Made by a program: the position numbers and the translations under genes. The notes under the pieces are model-generated. The model saw only the letters and a program-made list of their open reading frames with translations. It did not search any database and was not told the origin of the DNA. 23,773 bases of DNA from an uncultured Brevundimonas sp. GTDB taxonomy: Bacteria; Pseudomonadota; Alphaproteobacteria; Caulobacterales; Caulobacteraceae. Positions 7,963 through 15,069 of the stretch are shown here, piece after piece (positions within the stretch are counted from its first letter, which is position 1; the number at the start of each line of letters is the position of its first letter). The stretch covers positions 1-23,773 of the forward strand of contig CAMLNT010000013.1 of NCBI GenBank assembly GCA_946481425.1, written 5' to 3'.

Positions 7963-8357
7963 GCGCCGCGAAGCTGGCCGCAGCCCTTTCCGCTATGCCC
8001 TATGCCGGATTTCTGGGGGTCCAGGCCTGCGAAGAGGCGGGCGCGGACACGGTGATGAGGTTCGCCCAGCGCCTGATCGGCAATCCCCTGCTGCCGGCGC
8101 TGCACGGGGGATCGATCGCGGGCTTCATGGAGGCGACAGCCATGGCCGTGCTGACGGCGCGCGGGACGGCGGGCAAGCCCATTGACGTCTCGGTCGCCTA
8201 TCTGCGCTCAGGCCGCCCGGAAGACGTCCACGCCCGCGCCGAAATCCGCAAGATCGGCCGCCGGATCGCCTATGTGCACGTCCTGGCCTGGCAGGAGGAT
8301 GCGGACGCGCCGATCGCGGAAATGAGCGCCCACTTCCTGCTAAGCGATAAATCCTAG
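7959..8357 (+). CDS. PaaI-family hotdog thioesterase (second of a pair)
   Basis: A 132-residue hotdog protein whose ATG overlaps the previous stop by four bases; AAGGAG lies nine bases upstream of it. The motif LPALHGGSIAGFMEATA (residues 45-61) keeps the HGG loop (His49) but has Glu58 where PaaI-type enzymes usually have Asp. SVAYLRSGRPEDVHARAEIRKIGRRIAYVHV is the usual strand set. It differs clearly from its neighbour, so this is an old pair rather than a recent copy. It probably hydrolyses an acyl-CoA or forms a mixed dimer with the preceding protein; the substrate is unknown. Confidence 0.85.
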   Translation: MSAAKLAAALSAMPYAGFLGVQACEEAGADTVMRFAQRLIGNPLLPALHGGSIAGFMEATAMAVLTARGTAGKPIDVSVAYLRSGRPEDVHARAEIRKIGRRIAYVHVLAWQEDADAPIAEMSAHFLLSDKS

Positions 8358-8412
8358 GTTGCATATGCTCGCATAGGTGGTAGAACGTCATCGCCAACAC
8401 GGGGAGATGACG

Positions 8413-8757
8413 ATGGCAAAGGCAATGGCGGGCCGGCAGATTGCGGTGGCCCTTGAGAAGGCTGAGACGGCGCTGGACAACGCGATGGCCGAGATCGCAT
8501 CGCTGGCGGCCTTGCTGCCGGGCGCGCGCATGCGGGCCGAGCTGTCGGCTGTGTCGGGCCAGCGGGTGTTCGAAGGGGCCAGCGAGACGCTGTCGCTCGT
8601 CGCCCAGGCCCGCGGCCGACTGGTGGAAACCCACAAGCGGCTGGACGCCCTGAACCGGGCGCTGGGCTCGCCGGTCGCGACCGGGCCGGTCGACAAGCCG
8701 GAAGAAGACGAACCGCGCGAAGGCGGAGGCGTGCGGGCGGCGCGGCTGGCGGGCTAG
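8413..8757 (+). CDS. Uncharacterised small helical protein, paralogue A
   Basis: A 114-residue protein I do not recognise. It is alanine-rich and looks almost wholly alpha-helical up to residue 84, followed by the tail VATGPVDKPEED and a basic end. There is no signal peptide and no membrane segment. It aligns with the next gene over its whole length, sharing AR-x4-LSAV-x-G, AR-x3-V-x2-H and the identical 12-residue tail. The ATG at 8413 is chosen because GGGGAG ends six bases before it; an ATG at 8407 and a GTG at 8377 are in frame upstream. It lies 55 bases after the thioesterase pair and probably has its own promoter. Function unknown, likely a cytoplasmic helical bundle. Confidence 0.75.
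   Translation: MAKAMAGRQIAVALEKAETALDNAMAEIASLAALLPGARMRAELSAVSGQRVFEGASETLSLVAQARGRLVETHKRLDALNRALGSPVATGPVDKPEEDEPREGGGVRAARLAG
8677..8710 (+). repeat. 34-nt segment repeated in the next gene (copy 1)
   Basis: This segment encodes the core of the shared tail (ATGPVDKPEED) and differs from 9115-9148 at a single base (G at 8685 against T at 9123). It is coding in both genes. Confidence 0.85.
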
Positions 8758-8769
8758 GTGGTTAACGGC

Positions 8770-8797
8770 GGGAGCGAAAAACGCTGCTTTCGCTCCC
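8770..8797 (+). other. Hairpin between the two paralogues
   Basis: A 10-bp perfect stem (GGGAGCGAAA with TTTCGCTCCC) closes an eight-base loop, just after the first paralogue stops. No T-tract follows, so it may be an mRNA-processing or stability element, or a weak terminator. Immediately after it is the palindrome ACACGTGT (8801-8808). Confidence 0.5.
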
Positions 8798-8847
8798 CCT
8801 ACACGTGTGTTAGGATTTTGTTTACCAGTTGGTAGATGGGGACACTA

Positions 8848-9216
8848 ATGGACAAGCTTGAAGTTATGCGTACGGTGGTCGACGACCTGTACGCCACCGA
8901 GCGTGCGATTGACGACGCGATCGCTCAATCAACCGATTTTGTGGCCACGATGATCCAGGCGCGTCGCGACGTGAACCTGTCGGCCGTCGTGGGCGCTGAA
9001 GCTCAGTCCAAGATGATGGAAGCCGTGGCCGCCCTGGGCGTTGCGCGCAACGCCGTCGTCGCGGCTCACGCCGACCTCGCCAAGGTTCAGCGCCTCGTCG
9101 GCCTCGGCCACGTGGCGACCGGTCCGGTCGACAAGCCGGAAGAAGACGTCCCGATGCATCCGGACGGCGGCCGCGGGAGCGTCGAAGCTCGCCGGCTTCG
9201 GGTTGCGAGCATCTGA
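8848..9216 (+). CDS. Uncharacterised small helical protein, paralogue B
   Basis: A 122-residue unrecognised protein homologous to the preceding gene product. It is predicted to be helical to about residue 93, then carries the identical tail VATGPVDKPEED, followed by a glycine/arginine-rich end. Against its paralogue the helical part keeps LSAV-x-G, spaced Ala-Arg pairs and a His, but most surface positions differ. The ATG at 8848 has GGGGA five bases upstream; an in-frame ATG at 8836 lies just before it without a good ribosome site. There is no signal peptide or membrane segment. It sits between a hairpin and a strong terminator, so it is probably the end of a two-gene unit or its own transcript. 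Confidence 0.75.
   Translation: MDKLEVMRTVVDDLYATERAIDDAIAQSTDFVATMIQARRDVNLSAVVGAEAQSKMMEAVAALGVARNAVVAAHADLAKVQRLVGLGHVATGPVDKPEEDVPMHPDGGRGSVEARRLRVASI
9115..9148 (+). repeat. 34-nt segment repeated from the previous gene (copy 2)
   Basis: Second copy of the segment at 8677-8710, identical except for one synonymous glycine-codon base. Confidence 0.85.
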
Positions 9217-9267
9217 TAGCGGGCAGTTGCGTCCGGTGGCTTACAGAGCCTCCGAACCTCTGACATA

Positions 9268-9307
9268 ATCGCCCTCGCGATTCTGGATCGCGGGGGCGAT
9301 TTCTTTG
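9268..9307 (+). terminator. Rho-independent terminator after paralogue B, overlapping the next ribosome site
   Basis: A 14-bp stem with one G-U pair (9268-9281 with 9287-9300) closes the loop TCTGG and is followed by TTTCTTT. It lies 51 bases after the upstream stop. The 3' arm contains GGGGG (9292-9296), which is also the only ribosome-binding candidate for the next gene's TTG at 9305. Confidence 0.85.
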
Positions 9308-9748
9308 CTGGACACCCTCTTCAGTCAGCTCGGCGCCCTGCTCTGGCTGGGGGTCTGCGCTTTCGCGCTGTTCAAGGGCGACAAGCCCGAGCGGTTCGCC
9401 GGCGGCGCCCTCGTCATCGCCTGGCTGGCGACGCTCGCCGTGCACCGCGAGACTATCATCGCCAGCGTCACCCTACCGGTCCTGCTGATCGACATGGCGG
9501 TTCTGCTGGTCCTGATCGGTCTGGGCTGGAAGAGCGAACGCAACTGGCCGATCTGGGCCGCCAGTTTCCAGGCGATCACGGTCCTCGTCCACATCGTGAC
9601 GATGATCGACCTGAGGATCCGCGCCATCGCCTACATCAGCGCCCAGACGGTGGGCACCTATGGGGTGCTGATCTGCCTGGCTGTGGGCACCTTCATGGCC
9701 TGGCAGGTGCGCGAAGCGATACGGCCCCGAGAAGACGAGCGAATCTGA
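9305..9748 (+). CDS. Small multi-pass inner-membrane protein of unknown function
   Basis: A 147-residue hydrophobic protein with four or five predicted membrane helices, roughly at residues 6-23, 33-48, 51-75, 80-102 and 106-134, and a charged C-terminus (REAIRPREDERI). I do not recognise a family and no catalytic motif is evident. The start is most likely the TTG at 9305, which opens the first helix; no ATG or GTG lies early enough in frame to preserve it. The supporting Shine-Dalgarno lies in the 3' arm of the terminator hairpin, so translation may depend on that hairpin being open. It is followed 57 bases later by the S24 regulator in the same direction. Confidence 0.75.
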   Translation: MLDTLFSQLGALLWLGVCAFALFKGDKPERFAGGALVIAWLATLAVHRETIIASVTLPVLLIDMAVLLVLIGLGWKSERNWPIWAASFQAITVLVHIVTMIDLRIRAIAYISAQTVGTYGVLICLAVGTFMAWQVREAIRPREDERI

Positions 9749-9783
9749 GGCTTGTCTGCCTGTTGATAGGTGGATATTCCTAA

Positions 9784-9799
9784 GGCTCCTGTCGGAGCC
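9784..9799 (+). promoter_or_regulatory. Inverted repeat before the S24 regulator (operator or ribosome-site hairpin)
   Basis: GGCTCC and GGAGCC form a perfect 6-bp stem around TGTC. The 3' arm contains GGAG, eight bases before the TTG at 9806. It could be an autoregulatory operator or a hairpin that hides the ribosome site. If translation starts at GTG 9770 instead, it is simply coding. Confidence 0.4.
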
Positions 9800-9805
9800 C
9801 CGCGC

Positions 9806-10432
9806 TTGGCCCTGTCGCACAATCAAATCTGGAACGGCATCGACCGGCTGGCCCGCCGCCAGGGTTTGTCGGCGTCGGGGCTGGCGCGGCTGGCGGACCT
9901 CGATCCGACCAGCTTCAATCCGTCGAAGCGCCAGTCTGGCGACCGTCCCCGCTGGCCCTCGACCGAAAGCCTGACCAAGGTGCTGGGCGCCTGTGGCGTG
10001 ACCCTCGCGGATTTCGCGCGCCTGGCCGAGGACGGCGGGGCCGAGCCGACCGTGCCGCTGATCGGCTTCGCCCAGGCGGGCGACAACGGCTTCTTCGACG
10101 ACCAGGGGTTTCCGGCCGGAGGGGGCTGGGATCGGATGGCCTTTCCTGGGCGGGACGGCGACGGCCTCTTCGCCCTGGAGGTGTCGGGGGATTCGATGCT
10201 GCCCGCCTATCGCGCGGGCGATCGGCTCGTGGTCGACCGCTCGGTGACGGAATACCGGCGCGGCGACCGGGTGGTGGTGCGCACACTCGAGGGCGAGGTG
10301 CTCGCCAAGGAGCTCAAGCGCCGGACCGCCAGCCGGGTGGAGCTGGCCTCACTCAATCCGGATTTCCCTGACCGAACGCTTGAGCTGAAGGACGTCTCCT
10401 GGATGGGCCGCATTCTCTGGGCCAGCCAATAA
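9806..10432 (+). CDS. LexA/CI-like regulator with S24 self-cleaving peptidase domain
   Basis: A 208-residue predicted DNA-binding regulator. Residues 1-75 form a helix-turn-helix domain (SASGLARLADLDPTSFNPSK, then PRWPSTESLTKVL). Residues 82-205 are an S24 domain: Ser130 in SGDSML is the nucleophile and Lys168 in LAKEL the base, 38 residues apart as in LexA/UmuD. Ala91-Gly92 in FAQAGDNG is a candidate self-cleavage site. The TTG at 9806 is preferred because it gives the MALSHNQIW-type N-terminus I expect for this family and has GGAG eight bases upstream; GTG 9770 is the alternative, adding 12 residues. It is not canonical LexA, as the HTH region is different. It may respond to DNA damage or another stress. 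It ends just before a strong terminator. Confidence 0.82.
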   Translation: MALSHNQIWNGIDRLARRQGLSASGLARLADLDPTSFNPSKRQSGDRPRWPSTESLTKVLGACGVTLADFARLAEDGGAEPTVPLIGFAQAGDNGFFDDQGFPAGGGWDRMAFPGRDGDGLFALEVSGDSMLPAYRAGDRLVVDRSVTEYRRGDRVVVRTLEGEVLAKELKRRTASRVELASLNPDFPDRTLELKDVSWMGRILWASQ

Positions 10433-10436
10433 GAAA

Positions 10437-10464
10437 GGGGCCGGTTCCTTTCGGAACCGGCCCC
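10437..10464. terminator. Terminator between the S24 regulator and the glycine-zipper gene
   Basis: A perfect 12-bp stem (10437-10448 with 10453-10464) closes the loop TTTC. On the minus strand it is followed by TTTCTTATT, a good T-tract for the gene ending at 10490. On the plus strand the tail (GTCTCAA) is weak. It probably works in both directions but best for the minus strand. Confidence 0.85.
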
Positions 10465-10489
10465 GTCTCAACCCGGAAAGATGAGGGTC

Positions 10490-10999
10490 CTAGTAGCCCG
10501 ACACGTAGCGGCCGTGGACGTAGCCCACGATCTGGCCGTTCTGGACGACGCCGACCCAGTCGCCGAGGCGTTCGCCCGCCTGGAACGACTGGCCGCTCGA
10601 AAGCGAGCCGACGCGGGCGTAGTCGGTGCCCGGACCCGAGCGGACGTTGACGTTGGTCGTCGCGCGGGCGTTGGCGTAGGCCGAAGCCTCATAGCCACGG
10701 TAGTCATTATAGCGCTCGGCGTCGCGGCGCTGCTGCTGGCAGCCGATATAGGAGCCGGCGCCGGCGCCGACGGCCGCACCCGCGACCGCGCCAAGCGTGC
10801 GCTCGTTGTCCGAGATCTGGCTGCCGATCAGGCCGCCCAGAACCGCGCCGATGCCGGCGCCGATTTCCTGACGATTGCCCGGCGCATCGCACTGGATGAC
10901 GCCCAGCGGGCGGTCCTGAGCCGCCGCAGCGGTCGGGATGGCGGTGGCGGTCAGGGCAAGAGCCGACAGGCCCAGGGTAAGGTTACGCGTGAAAGACAT
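10490..10999 (-). CDS. Periplasmic glycine-zipper protein with C-terminal SH3 domain
   Basis: A 169-residue exported protein. Residues 1-27 are a Sec signal peptide ending near AAAAQD. Residues 47-86 form a glycine-zipper (GAGIGAVLGGLIG and GAVAGAAVGAGAGSYIG), and residues 113-167 form a bacterial SH3-like domain (NVNVRSGPGTDYARVGSL ... GYVHGRYV), which in related proteins binds cell-wall peptides. Cys37 and Cys87 flank the zipper and could form a disulfide. AAGGAG lies six bases before the ATG. A role in envelope integrity is inferred. It lies downstream of lysK on the same strand with an 89-base gap and its own good ribosome site, so it may have its own promoter. Confidence 0.88.
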   Translation of the reverse strand: MSFTRNLTLGLSALALTATAIPTAAAAQDRPLGVIQCDAPGNRQEIGAGIGAVLGGLIGSQISDNERTLGAVAGAAVGAGAGSYIGCQQQRRDAERYNDYRGYEASAYANARATTNVNVRSGPGTDYARVGSLSSGQSFQAGERLGDWVGVVQNGQIVGYVHGRYVSGY

Positions 11000-11066
11000 G
11001 TCGTTCTCCTTTTCGTCTGAACGATGCGGAGGAAAATAGCCGAACGCCTATTGGGTTCCCTTGAAG

Positions 11067-11082
11067 CCCTTGTTCACAAGGG
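11067..11082. other. Small hairpin between lysK and the glycine-zipper gene
   Basis: CCCTTG and CAAGGG pair around TTCA. A second CCCTTG (11058-11063) could compete for the same CAAGGG, giving two alternative folds. No T-tract follows on the minus strand. Significance is uncertain. Confidence 0.35.
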
Positions 11083-11088
11083 GTTCAT

Positions 11089-12777
11089 CTAGGCGGCGAG
11101 GTCTCCATCGGCGCCGCGTTCGAGCAGGGCGATCGTCCGCTCAAGGCCGTAAATGGCCGCGAAAGAGCCGAAACGCGGGCCCTGGCTTGAGCCCAGCAGC
11201 ACCTCGTAGAGGCCGCCGAACCAGGCGCGCAGGGGCTCGAAGGCGTGCGCCTTGCCGACCGCATAGACCTCGTTCTGGATGACCTCCCCGTCGGTGGTGT
11301 CGGACGGCAGGGCCTTCAGACGATCGGCCAGATCGCGGAAGGCGGCGGCCTCCTGGTCGGTAGGCGCGCGGAAAGTCTTGGAGGCCTTCACGCGGTCCTC
11401 GTAGAAGTTCAGCGCATAGCCCGCGAGCTGATCCAGCGTCGGCTCGGTCTGGGGCGTCGCGTTGGGCAGATAGCGCCCGATGTAGGCCCACAGCGCATCC
11501 TTGTCGGCGGCGTTGGCGACCGAGGCGAGGTTCAGCAGCAGGCTGAACGGCACGGGCGACGCGGCCCTGGGCGGGACGCCCTGATGCACGTGCCAGACCG
11601 GGTTCTCGAGGCGCTGGGCCGTGTCCTGTGTCTGATAGGCGTCGATCTGGCCGAGATAGTCGTCCACCGCGCGCGGGATCACGTCGAAGTGCAGCTTCTT
11701 GGCCGACTTGGGCGAGGCGTAGATGTAGAAGGCCAGGCTGTCGGGCGTGCCGTAGTGCAGCCACTCCTCGATCGACAGGCCGTTGCCGAGCGACTTGGAG
11801 ATCTTGCGGCCCTCGCCGTCGAGGAAGAGCTCGAAGTTGAAGCCTTCGGGCGGCGTGCCGCCCAGAGCGCGGCAGATCCGCGATGAGACCTTCACGGACT
11901 CGATCAGGTCCTTGCCGGCCATTTCATAGTCCACGCCGAAGGCGGTCCAGCGCATGGCCCAGTCGGGCTTCCACTGCATCTTCACGCGTCCACCGGTGAC
12001 GGGTGTCTCGACGCGCGTGCCGTCCTCGTCCTCAAAGACGATCGTGCCCTTCTCCACGTTGCGCTCCAATGTCGGAACCTGGAGCACCCGGCCGGTGGTC
12101 GGGCTGATGGGCAGGAAGGGAGAATAGGTCGCGCGGCGGTCCGGGCCCAGCGTCGGCAGCATGATCGCCTGGATGTCGTCGAACTTCTCCAGAGCCTTCA
12201 GCAGGGTTTCGTCGAAACGACCCGAGCGGTAGCAGTCAGTGGCCGACAGGAACTCGTAGTCGAAGCCGTACTGGTCGAGGAAGGCGCGCAGGCGCGCGTT
12301 GTTCGATCGACCGAAGCTCTCGGACCCGCCGAACGGGTCGCGCACTTCCGTCAGAGGCTTGCCGAGGTCCTCGGCCATCTGTTCGCGGTTCGGGACGTTC
12401 TCCGGAACCTTGCGGAAGCCGTCCATGTCGTCCGAGAAACAGAACAGGCGGGTCTGCCAGTGATCGCCGGTCAGGGCACGGAACGCGTTCCGCACCATGG
12501 TGGTGCGTAGCACCTCGTTGAAGGTGCCGATGTGCGGCAGGCCCGACGGGCCGTAACCCGTCTGGAAGATGACCTCACGCGACAGATGGGGCAGCTGCTG
12601 GAGCGCCTCATCGGTCTTGCCGGCGTGGATCAGGGTCGAGGCGAGGTCGCGCTCGGCATCGTCGTTCAGTCGGCTCTTGAGCAGGCGCGCGAGCAGGTTG
12701 CGGGCCTGTTCGAAAGGCCAGGCGCGCGCGTTGAGGGCTTCGGTCGAGATGTTGGCGAAGGGGGAGGAGCTAGCCAT
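11089..12777 (-). CDS. lysK: Lysyl-tRNA synthetase, class I
   Basis: A 562-residue class I LysRS that charges tRNA-Lys in the cytoplasm. The HIGH-type motif is GPSGLPHIGTFNE, with His82-Ile83-Gly84 near residue 80, and the KMSKS-type loop is KISKS at 325-329 in EGRKISKSLGNG. Both belong to the class I Rossmann fold, unlike the class II LysS of E. coli. Class I LysRS is established in archaea and in many alphaproteobacteria, so its presence supports the assignment. The C-terminal helical region (from about 390) is the anticodon-binding part. The ATG at 12777 lies 38 bases after the AsmA gene, suggesting co-transcription; only a weak GGCGG precedes it. Confidence 0.95.
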   Translation of the reverse strand: MASSSPFANISTEALNARAWPFEQARNLLARLLKSRLNDDAERDLASTLIHAGKTDEALQQLPHLSREVIFQTGYGPSGLPHIGTFNEVLRTTMVRNAFRALTGDHWQTRLFCFSDDMDGFRKVPENVPNREQMAEDLGKPLTEVRDPFGGSESFGRSNNARLRAFLDQYGFDYEFLSATDCYRSGRFDETLLKALEKFDDIQAIMLPTLGPDRRATYSPFLPISPTTGRVLQVPTLERNVEKGTIVFEDEDGTRVETPVTGGRVKMQWKPDWAMRWTAFGVDYEMAGKDLIESVKVSSRICRALGGTPPEGFNFELFLDGEGRKISKSLGNGLSIEEWLHYGTPDSLAFYIYASPKSAKKLHFDVIPRAVDDYLGQIDAYQTQDTAQRLENPVWHVHQGVPPRAASPVPFSLLLNLASVANAADKDALWAYIGRYLPNATPQTEPTLDQLAGYALNFYEDRVKASKTFRAPTDQEAAAFRDLADRLKALPSDTTDGEVIQNEVYAVGKAHAFEPLRAWFGGLYEVLLGSSQGPRFGSFAAIYGLERTIALLERGADGDLAA

Positions 12778-12815
12778 GCCGCCGATTAGGGCGGAAGGGC
12801 TTGCCGGGTCAAATC

Positions 12816-14978
12816 CTAACCAGCCGAGGCGATCAGGGTCCCGCAGTCGGCGTCATCGGCCAGGCCAGGGTCCACGAAGGGCAAGATCGCCGCGATGGGG
12901 CTGACCAGCGCGCCAAGCAGTCCAGCCAGGCCCACCTGAGCCGCTACTTCACCACCGTCGACGCCGAGGTTGGGATTGCGCACCGGTCCGTTGACGGTGA
13001 TTGGCGACCAGACGCGCAGCAAGCGCGGCTCCTTGGTCTCTCCGTCAAGGCGCAGGTTGAAGCGCTCGGATCCGAGATTGATCGAACCCGAGCCGTTGAC
13101 GAGCACCACGCCGGTGTCGATCACCAGTGTGCGGGCCGTGGCCGTGCCGTTCGAAACGCCGAAGTCAGCGACCGCGCAGCGGATCGGCGTGGTCGACTGA
13201 TCTCCGCTGAGAAGCTGGCGAAGTCCGGCGCCGACATTGATGCCGAGTAGTTCGGCAAACGCCTGGCGCATCTGGCCTTGGGGCATGACCACGCTGATGG
13301 CGCCGCTCGAATTGTCGGCGAAGCGGTGGATGGAGTTCCCGGATCCCTCGAGCCGCACCCGCGCGGCGATCGCGCCGGAAACCGGCACTGATCCCCGGAC
13401 TGGCGGCACAACTGTCTCGATAGGATAGCCGCTCAGGCGCGCGTCCAGCCGCGAATATGGCACGTCGGTCGTCGCATCGATGCGGGCGACGCCATTCAGC
13501 CGGCCGTCGCGGAAATCGAAGGCGATCGGGTCGAGGCTCATGATGCCGTGATCGAGATTGACGCCAAGGCTCACGGCCGTCACGGCCAGTTCGTTGCGGC
13601 GAACCGAACTGGCGCGAAAATCGACGCGTGCGTCGATGCCGCGAAGACGTTCAGCGTTGAGGGTCGCATCAGGCAGCAGGCGACCCTGTGCGGCAAGCGA
13701 GCCGGCGGTCGCGTCCTGCTGGGCCGAGGAACTCTCGCTTGTGTCCGGCGGTGCGCCGGTCAGGGCGAGGAGGTCGTCCAGGTCGAGCGAGTCAGACCGA
13801 AGGGTCGCCTCGACCAGCCGGCGATCGTCCGGCTTTGAAACCACGACATCGCCGTGAAGGTCGGAATCGCCGACCACGCCGTCGAAGTCCTCGAACCGCC
13901 AGGTCTCGTCGTCTCGCGTCAGACGCCCCGACAGGCGATAGGGGGGCGTGTTGGGGAACGGGACGGTGGTGACATAGTAGGCGTCGGCCAGATCCTGGCC
14001 ACGCGCCGTCACATTGGCGCTGATATGGCCGAGATCGAACGGCCGCGACACCTCGCCCTGGGCGGTCACGAGGGTGCCGGATCCTTCCAGCCGCGCCTCG
14101 AAGGCGTAGGGCTCGTTGCGGCGAACGTAGAGAAGCGGCCCGCCCCTGGCGCTCACCGAAACGGCGTTGCCGTTCAGCGTGCCGTCGCCGGTGAGGCGGA
14201 AGCCGCCCTCTTCGCCATCCACCTGGGTTTCGGTGGCGTCGACGGTGGCGTTCAGGGTGATGTTGCGTCGAGCGTTCTCGTAGGTCAGCTCGCCGCCCTC
14301 GATGAGGATGCGCTGCATTGCGGGCAGGTTCAGGCCCTCGTCCGTGTCCGGGCCGCGCGAGAAGTCCCACGACTGATTGCCCGCGGCATCCTCAACCAGG
14401 ACGACGACAGGCCGCGTCGCCTCGATCGCCGGCATCTCTATGCGACCCGCCAGCAGCGGCAGGGCGCGGATCCGGAAGTCGAGCTGTTCGATATCGGCGA
14501 GGTCGCGGTCGTTGGCCCAGTCCGGCCCCCCAACGCGAAGGCCTTCCACGTGGACCTCAGGCGTCCACCGCAGGATGTCGACATCGAGATCGCCCCGGAT
14601 CTCGACCTCGCGATCCAGCCGCTCCGACGCGATCCGACTGATCGGGCCCCGGAGATAGTTCCAGTCGAACCAGGCCAGGAAGGCGATGACGGCGACGAGC
14701 AGGCCGACGAAGATGCCCATTGTCCAGTACTGGGCTGGCCCGGGCTTCGACAGGGTCGCCGGGGCGTACTCGGAGGCCATCCAGCGATCCCGCCAGTCAC
14801 CGACGCGTGTGGTGGCAGGCTCAAGGGCGACAGCGGCGGGCCTCACGATCGGGTCGATGCGGGCGCGCCGCCATTCGGCCAGACGGTCCGACGTCTTGCG
14901 CAGTCTCGCGTCCGCGCGCGCCGCCGCCGTGCGGGCGCGGTTCCTTACGCGTTCAAGGCGATCGGGGCGCGGAGCCAT
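12816..14978 (-). CDS. AsmA-family protein with long basic N-terminal extension
   Basis: A 720-residue member of the AsmA family, which are inner-membrane-anchored proteins with long periplasmic beta-strand regions, linked to outer-membrane biogenesis and phospholipid transport. One membrane helix lies at about residues 85-104 (TMGIFVGLLVAVIAFLAWF). The AsmA N-terminal signature follows (GPISRIASERLDREVEIRGDL), and an AsmA C-terminal part (AIAARVRLEGSGNSIHRFADNSSGAISVV, quoted only by its start and end at about 530-570) lies near the end. Unusually, 84 residues rich in Arg and Ala precede the helix and would be cytoplasmic. AAGG lies six bases before the ATG at 14978. It is divergent from the methyltransferase and upstream of lysK. 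Confidence 0.88.
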   Translation of the reverse strand: MAPRPDRLERVRNRARTAAARADARLRKTSDRLAEWRRARIDPIVRPAAVALEPATTRVGDWRDRWMASEYAPATLSKPGPAQYWTMGIFVGLLVAVIAFLAWFDWNYLRGPISRIASERLDREVEIRGDLDVDILRWTPEVHVEGLRVGGPDWANDRDLADIEQLDFRIRALPLLAGRIEMPAIEATRPVVVLVEDAAGNQSWDFSRGPDTDEGLNLPAMQRILIEGGELTYENARRNITLNATVDATETQVDGEEGGFRLTGDGTLNGNAVSVSARGGPLLYVRRNEPYAFEARLEGSGTLVTAQGEVSRPFDLGHISANVTARGQDLADAYYVTTVPFPNTPPYRLSGRLTRDDETWRFEDFDGVVGDSDLHGDVVVSKPDDRRLVEATLRSDSLDLDDLLALTGAPPDTSESSSAQQDATAGSLAAQGRLLPDATLNAERLRGIDARVDFRASSVRRNELAVTAVSLGVNLDHGIMSLDPIAFDFRDGRLNGVARIDATTDVPYSRLDARLSGYPIETVVPPVRGSVPVSGAIAARVRLEGSGNSIHRFADNSSGAISVVMPQGQMRQAFAELLGINVGAGLRQLLSGDQSTTPIRCAVADFGVSNGTATARTLVIDTGVVLVNGSGSINLGSERFNLRLDGETKEPRLLRVWSPITVNGPVRNPNLGVDGGEVAAQVGLAGLLGALVSPIAAILPFVDPGLADDADCGTLIASAG

Positions 14979-15069
14979 GGGCCTTCAAACGCCCGAGCTT
15001 GGGATTCGGTTGTGTCCGGCGTCCGATACGCCGCTTTGGCGCCGTAGCGTGCTCGTCTATAGCCCGCGC

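Noticed and set aside
8677..9148. Mobile-element or CRISPR-like repeat
   Set aside because: Only two copies exist, both in the same frame of homologous genes; this is conserved coding sequence.
9806..10432. Prophage remnant suggested by the CI/LexA-like protein
   Set aside because: No integrase, phage structural genes, tRNA attachment site or change in base composition is nearby; this S24 family is common on alphaproteobacterial chromosomes.
13854..15047. 397-codon plus-strand frame opposite the AsmA gene
   Set aside because: It is a shadow of the AsmA coding region; it lacks motifs and a good start.
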